A stretch of DNA of 64,000 nucleotides. Source: Gemmobacter nectariphilus DSM 15620. GTDB taxonomy: Bacteria > Pseudomonadota > Alphaproteobacteria > Rhodobacterales > Rhodobacteraceae. The position numbers and the translations under genes are program-made. Numbering within the stretch: the first letter of the stretch is position 1; every line of letters begins with the position of its first letter. The notes under the pieces are model-generated. The model searched no databases. It was not told the DNA's origin and was given only the letters and a program-made list of their open reading frames with translations. This document shows positions 58,615 to 64,000 of this stretch, piece by piece. The DNA lies in assembly GCF_000429765.1 (NCBI RefSeq), contig NZ_AUCM01000016.1:1-64000 (forward strand). The letters run 5' to 3'.

Positions 58615-60090
58615 ATGTCGCCCTTTTCTCGCCGCGGCTTTCTGGCCGCTTCTGCGGCCACGGCCGCCTCGCTGATGCTTCCCGCTCGGGTCCGGGCCCA
58701 GTCCGGTCGAATGTCGCTGACCGCCACCACCCGCTCCATCGACGTGCGGGGCAAGGCCGCAACCGTGTGGGGGCTTCTGGATGGCGCCGGCCGGTCCGGC
58801 CTTGTCCTCGATCCGGGCCAGGCTTTCGCGGTCGATCTGGCAAACACTTTGGCCGAGCCGACGATCATTCATTGGCACGGGCAGATTCCGCCCAATGCGC
58901 AGGACGGCGTGCCCGACCTGCCGATGCCGGTCCTCCAACCCGGCGAAAACCGCGCCTACGATTTCGCCGCGCGACCGGGTACGCACTGGATGCACGCCCA
59001 CATCCCGGCGCACGAGATGATGCTGCTTGCAGCACCCCTGGTCGTGCGGCGGCCCGAGGACGTTGCTGCCGACCGGCAGGAAGTGACGCTGTTCCTGCAC
59101 GACTTTTCCTTCAAGCCACCTGCCGAGGTGCTGGCCGAGATCACCGGCGGCGCGTCGATGGCCGGGATGGATCATGGCCAGATGGGGCAGGGCGGCATGG
59201 ACCATTCCGGAATGGACATGGGTGCCATGGGTCAGGGGGACATGATGGCGATGCCGGGGATGGATGGCATGGCGATGGACCTGAACGACTACAACTTCGA
59301 CGCCTATCTTGCCAATGATCGCACGCTGGACGACCCCGAAGTGGTTCAGGTCGACAAAGGTGGGCGCATCCTTGTCCGCGTCATCAACGCTGCGGCCGCC
59401 ACCGTGTTTTGGATCGACACTGGCGCGCTGCCGGGACGGCTAGTCGCGGTGGACGGCGAGCCGGTCCGACCTTTGCCCGGCAACCGCTTTGGCGTCGCAA
59501 TGGGCCAGCGGCTGGATATCGAACTGGACGTGCCGGGCGAGGGCGGGGCCTTCCCGATCCTTGCCCTGCGCGAAGGTGCCAAGGAAAGGACGGGTGTCAT
59601 CCTCGCCACGCCGGGGGCGGCGGTGACCAGGATCGCCGAGATGTCGGAGGCCGACCATCCCGCCTTCAGCGGCGATCTGGCGCAGGAGGGTGCTCTACGC
59701 GCCGTCAGCCCGCTGCCCGAACGCGCGCCAGCTTCGCAGCCGATGCTGATGCTGGGCGGCACCATGATGCCCTATGTCTGGACGATCAACGGCCAGACTT
59801 GGGGGTCCCATGTGCCGGTGACTGCGAAATCCGGCGACCGAGTCGAGATCATGTTCCACAACATGTCGATGATGGCGCATCCGATGCACCTGCACGGCCA
59901 CGCCTTCCAGGTAGTGGGTGTCGGCATGGACCGGATCGCAGGCGCGGTCCGCGACACCGTGCATGTGCCGCCGATGGGCATGGTGACGGTCGCGGTGGAC
60001 GCGGGCGAGGCGGCGCGGTGGATGCTGCATTGCCACCACATGCCGCACCTTTCGACCGGCATGATGACCGAGTTCGCGGTGTCGGCCTGA
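58615..60090 (+). CDS. multicopper oxidase (CopA/CueO-like)
   Basis: A 491-residue Tat-exported enzyme (SRRGFLAASAATAASL). Copper ligands: HWHGQ at 86-90, HWMHAH at 124-129, HPMHLHGHAF near 421, and HCHHMPHLSTGMM near 471, so all four coppers can bind. A Met/His-rich insert (GMDHGQMGQGGMDHSGMDMG) lies at about residues 180-225. It oxidises Cu(I) to Cu(II) in the periplasm. Confidence 0.92.
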   Translation: MSPFSRRGFLAASAATAASLMLPARVRAQSGRMSLTATTRSIDVRGKAATVWGLLDGAGRSGLVLDPGQAFAVDLANTLAEPTIIHWHGQIPPNAQDGVPDLPMPVLQPGENRAYDFAARPGTHWMHAHIPAHEMMLLAAPLVVRRPEDVAADRQEVTLFLHDFSFKPPAEVLAEITGGASMAGMDHGQMGQGGMDHSGMDMGAMGQGDMMAMPGMDGMAMDLNDYNFDAYLANDRTLDDPEVVQVDKGGRILVRVINAAAATVFWIDTGALPGRLVAVDGEPVRPLPGNRFGVAMGQRLDIELDVPGEGGAFPILALREGAKERTGVILATPGAAVTRIAEMSEADHPAFSGDLAQEGALRAVSPLPERAPASQPMLMLGGTMMPYVWTINGQTWGSHVPVTAKSGDRVEIMFHNMSMMAHPMHLHGHAFQVVGVGMDRIAGAVRDTVHVPPMGMVTVAVDAGEAARWMLHCHHMPHLSTGMMTEFAVSA

Positions 60091-60151
60091 CGCACGGCCG
60101 GACCCGCAGCCTGCCTGCGGGTCCGGGCCCTTTCCCGGAGAGAGCGGACCC

Positions 60152-60673
60152 ATGCCAACACTCATCGGACGCCGTGCCGTCCTTGGTGCCCTCGCCGCGC
60201 CCTTCCTTGCAGGGTCCGCCGAGGCGCGCCCGCCCTTCCGGCTGCGCGAGGACCCGCAACCGCTGCTGTCCCCGCCGATCCTCGACGAAGCAGGCACAAC
60301 GCGGAAACTCGACGATTTCGCCGGCCGGGTGATGCTCTTGAACATCTGGGCGACCTGGTGCCCACCTTGCCGGGAAGAAATGCCGACACTTGACCGGCTC
60401 CAGTCCCGGCTGGGCGGCGCGGATTTCGCGGTGCTTCCGCTCTGCATCGACGACGCGGGGATCGGAAGGGGGCGGCGCTTCTACGACGAGATCGGCCTCG
60501 TCGATCTGCCGCTCTATTGGGCCGAGCCGCTGCGGGTTCAGCTTGCCCTTGCCTTCATCGGCCTGCCGACAACTCTTCTGATCGACCGGCAGAGCCGGGA
60601 GATCGGACGTCTTCAAGGCCCGTTTGCGTGGGACAGCGAGGACGCCGTTGCCCAGATCGTTGGTTCCTTCTGA
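60152..60673 (+). CDS. TlpA-like thiol-disulfide oxidoreductase
   Basis: A 173-residue thioredoxin-fold protein with a signal peptide (LIGRRAVLGALAAPFLAG) and the motif WATWCPPCREEMP. cis-Pro loop IGLPTTLLID. It follows the multicopper oxidase by 61 bp and is likely co-transcribed. TlpA-like proteins reduce Cys in apocytochromes and copper centres. Confidence 0.87.
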   Translation: MPTLIGRRAVLGALAAPFLAGSAEARPPFRLREDPQPLLSPPILDEAGTTRKLDDFAGRVMLLNIWATWCPPCREEMPTLDRLQSRLGGADFAVLPLCIDDAGIGRGRRFYDEIGLVDLPLYWAEPLRVQLALAFIGLPTTLLIDRQSREIGRLQGPFAWDSEDAVAQIVGSF

Positions 60674-60735
60674 GGGATAAGTCGGTGTTGGTCGAAGACC
60701 ATCAGCCAAAGATCGGACCCTAGACGGATGTGATC

Positions 60736-60850
60736 TCAGGCCGCCGGATAGCTGGTATAGACCTCAAGCTCGCCATCGCGCCGGATCAGTACCATGTCAT
60801 CGGCATCGCAGTTTTCTTCTGACCCAATGGGTCTCGGGTAGCGTTTGAAC
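60736..60850 (-). pseudogene. decayed DUF411 gene fragment
   Basis: Reading leftward, the last ~35 codons (PIGSEENCDADDMVLIRRDG, then ELEVYTSYPAA and stop) match the C-terminus of the intact DUF411 genes (GSEDGRDAYDVLLVRRDG, LEVFSSYPAA). No start or Cys motif remains upstream. It is a third, truncated DUF411 copy at the edge of an AT-richer insertion. Confidence 0.75.
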
Positions 60851-61216
60851 GCGACGCTGGCAACTCGAAAGGATCAACGGTCAAGCGTCGCTCAGTTGCA
60901 ACATTCTACCTTAGTGCAGCATTCTCTCCTCTATACGTGAGACGAGGTCACAGGGCTGATCAGTCAATGATGAAGCTAAGCAATAACGAAAAAGATGAGA
61001 ATCCCGTCGCGGAGAGTCCGCGACGGGCATCGATCTTGCGCCGACTGGTCGTGGGCTATTCTTCCAGGCCCGGCAGTTTCGAGAGCTGAAACTTCGCGCT
61101 CTGACTTACTCTTGGTGCGCAATCAGATTCTGGAATTGAAGCGTCCAAAAAAACCTTTGTGAGATTCAACACAACCAAGTTGAAAAGTATGTCACAGAAC
61201 ACCCGTCAATACACTC
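60851..61216. other. AT-richer intergenic stretch
   Basis: No gene is seen. It contains the terminator hairpin at 61003-61027. Composition is clearly lower in GC than the copper operons on either side. Confidence 0.45.
61003..61027 (-). terminator. hairpin terminator after the transglutaminase-like gene
   Basis: CCCGTCGCGGA-GAG-TCCGCGACGGG is a perfect 11-bp stem with a 3-nt loop. On the leftward strand it is followed by a T-rich run (ATTCTCATCTTTTTCG), so it should end the transcript of 61217-61849. Confidence 0.65.
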
Positions 61217-61849
61217 TCACCTAAGGAAAATCCCCCCTGCCATAACTGAAACCCATCGTTTGGGCTTCCGAGGGTCCTGCATTCTCAAAAAGGTGTATCC
61301 TGTCTTGTGCCATGGTACGATCTTGTTGGTTAGGTTGTCCAAAACGAGATCATTGGCGCCAGTGCGCACGACGAGAACAGCATGAGACGCTCTGTTCAAA
61401 TCAAGAAGAGTTGCGATCAGTAGCTGCTCGGCCGGAAATCCAGCGCGCGTCAATTCGTACTTCTTGTAAAGGGCATAGTCTTCGCAATCACCCTTTCCTT
61501 TGGTCGGCAGCGTCCAGCGTTCAGCGATACCGTACTGTTGTAAGTCACTCACCGAACGAACCGACTGATTGATTCGAGTATTAACTTTCCGCAGCTCTCT
61601 AAGTTGCAACTCGCCAATCTTCAATGTGCGACCAGATTGCGCGCAAGCCCAAACGTAAACATTGCACACATTTGACGCCCCATCTGGAGCTGAGGTGACT
61701 GCCCCTATAGGTAGCATTTCAGTGTCAGTCTGTCGGTTATCGATCGCGAAGGAGGGTTGAGCCGAAAGAAATGCAAGCGTTGTGGCGAGGAGAGCCAGTC
61801 TTGATCGCACATTGTGTGATAGTTCACTCACTTTTCTGAGAAGTCGCAT
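61217..61849 (-). CDS. transglutaminase-like cysteine peptidase (BTLCP)
   Basis: A 210-residue secreted protein with a Sec signal (LALLATTLAFLSAQPSFA). Catalytic triad visible: Cys in KGKGDCEDYALYKK, His in NRASHAVLVV, Asp in LVLDNLTN. This is the bacterial transglutaminase-like Cys proteinase family (LapG-like). It may cleave a surface protein. Codon use and AT content differ from its neighbours, so it was probably acquired separately. Confidence 0.85.
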   Translation of the reverse strand: MRLLRKVSELSHNVRSRLALLATTLAFLSAQPSFAIDNRQTDTEMLPIGAVTSAPDGASNVCNVYVWACAQSGRTLKIGELQLRELRKVNTRINQSVRSVSDLQQYGIAERWTLPTKGKGDCEDYALYKKYELTRAGFPAEQLLIATLLDLNRASHAVLVVRTGANDLVLDNLTNKIVPWHKTGYTFLRMQDPRKPKRWVSVMAGGIFLR

Positions 61850-62404
61850 AGGTGCCCCCCGCGCGTTTCATAATCGAGCGATGTCAGTTAACGGGTGCGC
61901 ATTGGCAACTCTGCGGCTACTTTTGGGCTTTTTCTAGTAAGCTCACTATTGCTCTCTTAGTGCTGGTTGACACCGCTAGTTCGTCTATAATTTAGGCCGA
62001 GTTCAAATAGCTTCGGTCAGATACTATAAATGCGCTTGATCGCGCGATTGACAATTGGTTCATGCTCCCAAAGTTGGGATGGGTCACGAGCGGCTTGTTC
62101 TGGTTGTCTTCAACTCAGGTCGAGCGGTTGCGGCCACTCTCCTCAAAGTCGCCAAACCAGCCGCGAGCTGATTCTTGACGGGTACTAAGCGGGATAGTCT
62201 GCCGACACCTCATTATTCAGGTCGTCAGAACTGTCCCGCCGTATTCGGCTGCTGTACAGCGCCTACGGCAAAAATTGACGTCGATAATCCGACGTTGTGC
62301 TGAAACCTCGGTTAGTCAAAATAACATGACCGGACACCATTTTCTGCGTGAGCACCAAAAGACGCACAGGCAGTCTGGCTGATCCGATATAATTACAGTT
62401 CATG
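61850..62404. other. AT-richer intergenic stretch, no gene
   Basis: 555 bp between the transglutaminase-like gene and DUF411. Frames are short on both strands. I found no clear insertion-sequence ends, although the composition suggests foreign origin. Confidence 0.45.
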
Positions 62405-62875
62405 TCAGGCGGCCGGATAGCTTGAAAAAACTTCCAGGCTTCCATCCCGGCGAACCAGCAGAACGTCATAGGCGTCCCGACCGTCTTCTGATCCCATTCC
62501 CGGCGAGCCGTAAGGCATGCCGGGCACGGCGAGGCCAACTGCGTCAGGACGCTCGTCAAGAAGCCTGCGGATATCCGCAGCGGGGACATGGCCTTCTAGC
62601 GCATAGCCGTCAACTGTGCCCGTGTGACAGGAAAACACCTTTGCTGGTATGCCCTGATCCATCTTGAAGCGGATTAACAAGGTTCCCATCGACACCTCAT
62701 CCGTAACCGTGAACCGCTGTTCGCGCAGGTAGTCCACCCATGCATCGCAACATTCGCAGCCACGCCCCTTTACTACGTGGATCGGCGGTTCTTCCTCTGC
62801 CCTTGCGGCAGGTGCTATGGCCAAGGCTGTCGCTGCCAGGAGGAACTCACGGCGGCCGATGCGATATTCCTTCAT
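62405..62875 (-). CDS. DUF411 (CopG-like) copper protein
   Basis: A 156-residue periplasmic protein with a Tat-like signal (IGRREFLLAATALAIAPA). Ligands: C40-E-C42-C43 (GRGCECCDAW), CHTGTVDGY, and VPGMPYGSPGM. Related to the gene at 56830 (about half identical by eye) and to the decayed copy at 60736. Its start overlaps the stop of the M23 peptidase by 4 bp. Confidence 0.88.
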   Translation of the reverse strand: MKEYRIGRREFLLAATALAIAPAARAEEEPPIHVVKGRGCECCDAWVDYLREQRFTVTDEVSMGTLLIRFKMDQGIPAKVFSCHTGTVDGYALEGHVPAADIRRLLDERPDAVGLAVPGMPYGSPGMGSEDGRDAYDVLLVRRDGSLEVFSSYPAA

Positions 62876-64000
62876 CCACGTTCCCCGTCATTCGCTGGCA
62901 TGAAGCCGGTTTCGCTGCGCCAGGCGGCGAGTGCATTGAGATCTTCTGCCGAAGCAATTTCCTGTTCCGGCAGGGCATCCTGGTCTTTCGGGTCAACCGG
63001 TCGGCCGTCGACACGAACTTCGTAGTGAAGGTTGGGCCCGCTCACGAGCCCGGTTGCGCCGACTGCGCCGATCTCGTCTCCAGCTTTGACCCGTGTCCCC
63101 ACGCGAACGTCTTCGGCAATTTCGGAGAGATGCGCATATCGCGTCACGACCCCGCCGCCGTGATCGATGTCGATTGTGGTGCCGTAGCCACGGATCGTGC
63201 CCGCAAAGACTACCCGCCCAGCACCAGTTGCCGAGACTTCGGTCCCCACAGGTGCCGCATAATCGATCCCGGTATGCATGCGGACCCCGCCCAATACAGG
63301 ATGGTTCCGTCGGCCGAAGACGGACGACAGGCGGGCACCGAGGATGGGTGCCGCTGAACGCTGCACGGCTTCACCGTCTTCGAAGACTATGACTGGACCA
63401 GCGGCTTCGGTCGCAACGAGTTCGAGCACGCGATCCGCAAGTTCAAGTCTGGCGTAACTCAGGCGCGGCTCTCCCGCGATGCTGCCATCGGGAAGCTGAT
63501 CTTCCTGCCAGACCAGCGCGAAGGTTTCTCCGCCTTTGAGGTCGCGCCTGAAATCGACCTGACCCGCAAGCAGTGCGGTCAGGTCAACCGCAAATCGTTC
63601 GGGTGCCTTTCGTGCCATCAGGGCGTCATAGAGAGTTCCGTCGAGGGTCAAGGTCTCCCGCCGATCTGTTTCACGAACCGGCGGGTCAAGACGTTGTGCC
63701 GCGATCGGTCCGTCGAACGAGAGAGCGATCTCCACACCATCTTCCACGAAGAGCGACAGGCGTGTCAGCGCTGCCGGATCCCCGGACGCCGCAGTCCATT
63801 CAATTCGGTGGCCAGGTCGCAGGTCCGTCAGGTCGTACACACCTGAGAGCGCGAGGGCGGCTTCTGCCCGGACCGCCCCGGGGATTCCTGCGTGACCAAG
63901 GACGCTGTCCAGGGTGTCACCGCGGGCGATTGTGGCTTCGAATGCCATAGGCAAATGCGCCGTCGGAGGATCGGCCACTGCCTGGAGCGGGGCGAAAGCC
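62872..64000 (-). CDS. M23 family peptidoglycan DD-metallopeptidase (partial)
   Basis: At least 375 residues; the frame is open to the window edge, where AFAPLQAVADP looks like the end of a signal region, so the start lies beyond 64000. An N-terminal LysM/OapA-like part is followed by the M23 domain: GRRNHPVLGG, H-x3-D in MHTGIDYAAP, and GPNLHYEV. The first His of the usual HxH is Asn. It should cleave wall cross-links. Coupled to DUF411. Confidence 0.85.
   Translation of the reverse strand, partial: AFAPLQAVADPPTAHLPMAFEATIARGDTLDSVLGHAGIPGAVRAEAALALSGVYDLTDLRPGHRIEWTAASGDPAALTRLSLFVEDGVEIALSFDGPIAAQRLDPPVRETDRRETLTLDGTLYDALMARKAPERFAVDLTALLAGQVDFRRDLKGGETFALVWQEDQLPDGSIAGEPRLSYARLELADRVLELVATEAAGPVIVFEDGEAVQRSAAPILGARLSSVFGRRNHPVLGGVRMHTGIDYAAPVGTEVSATGAGRVVFAGTIRGYGTTIDIDHGGGVVTRYAHLSEIAEDVRVGTRVKAGDEIGAVGATGLVSGPNLHYEVRVDGRPVDPKDQDALPEQEIASAEDLNALAAWRSETGFMPANDGERG

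Noticed and set aside
58012-59205. Open frame of 397 codons on the - strand
   Set aside because: Antisense to the small secreted protein and multicopper oxidase genes; no domain.
61850-62404. Insertion sequence remnant in the AT-rich stretch
   Set aside because: The composition suggests foreign DNA, but I found no transposase fragment, terminal inverted repeats or target duplication.
1-64000. CRISPR array, tRNA or rRNA genes
   Set aside because: No regularly spaced direct repeats with unique spacers and no tRNA-like or rRNA-like sequence were noticed on reading through; no covariance search could be run.

Overview
The window looks like part of a large plasmid (or plasmid-derived replicon) of a GC-rich alphaproteobacterium, most likely Rhodobacterales/Paracoccaceae. 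The grounds are a repABC replication-partition operon (36359 down to 32769), a MobQ-type relaxase with a matching nic-like sequence, an alphaproteobacterial LexA-type box, and a set of accessory plasmid genes (strawberry-notch helicase, toprim, ParB-like, DUF932, DUF6878, SSB) that I know from plasmids of that group. This is inferred from reading the sequence; no database search was run. No rRNA, tRNA or CRISPR array was seen.

Layout. 1-6175: leftward pair of a methyltransferase/strawberry-notch helicase and a toprim protein, then a small SOS-box-preceded gene. 6374-8226: metal efflux cassette (MerR regulator, HMA-fused CDF exporter, lspA). 8266-10000: relaxase, an 8-bp tandem repeat array and an RSF1010-like nic core. 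10101-12801: RES/Xre toxin-antitoxin pair, a 58-codon ORF and small plasmid genes. 13094-21136: an 8-kb Tn554-like element with two tyrosine recombinases and a TetR/cytochrome b561/HlyD/ABC-exporter cargo, inserted into and splitting a small gene whose halves lie on each side. 21231-24229: plasmid accessory genes. 24571-26460: LysR (AmpR-like) regulator divergent from a class A beta-lactamase. 26783-32606: ssb, H-NS-like protein, Fic protein with an operator-like repeat, and a large ParB-like protein. 32705-36466: repABC with candidate parS sites, a counter-transcribed RNA between repB and repC, and a repA operator. 36680-38861: serine recombinase and a DUF1403 regulator.

From 38873 to the right edge the window is one long metal and envelope island. 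It starts with a cobalamin riboswitch driving cbtBA. Next come CueR, a CopA-type Cu ATPase, CopZ-like and DUF305 proteins and a CopB-type ATPase. Two divergent operons and a downstream cluster follow, encoding two L,D-transpeptidases, two CPYC thiol oxidoreductases, PBP2, four c-type haem sites in three cytochromes, a b-haem membrane protein, a multicopper oxidase, a TlpA-like protein, two DUF411 (CopG-like) copper proteins plus a decayed third, a transglutaminase-like protease and an M23 peptidase. Three CueR-type promoters (TTGACC, 19-bp spacer or CCTTCC/GGAAGG dyad) tie the ATPases and the L,D-transpeptidase operon to one copper sensor.

The most interesting unit is the tightly overlapping rightward operon 48493-56767. 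It places a spare set of cell-wall cross-linking enzymes (L,D-transpeptidase, PBP2), a short electron-transfer chain and periplasmic thiol chemistry under an apparent copper promoter. My reading is that it protects or replaces copper-sensitive envelope functions. That is inference, but each component is directly recognisable.
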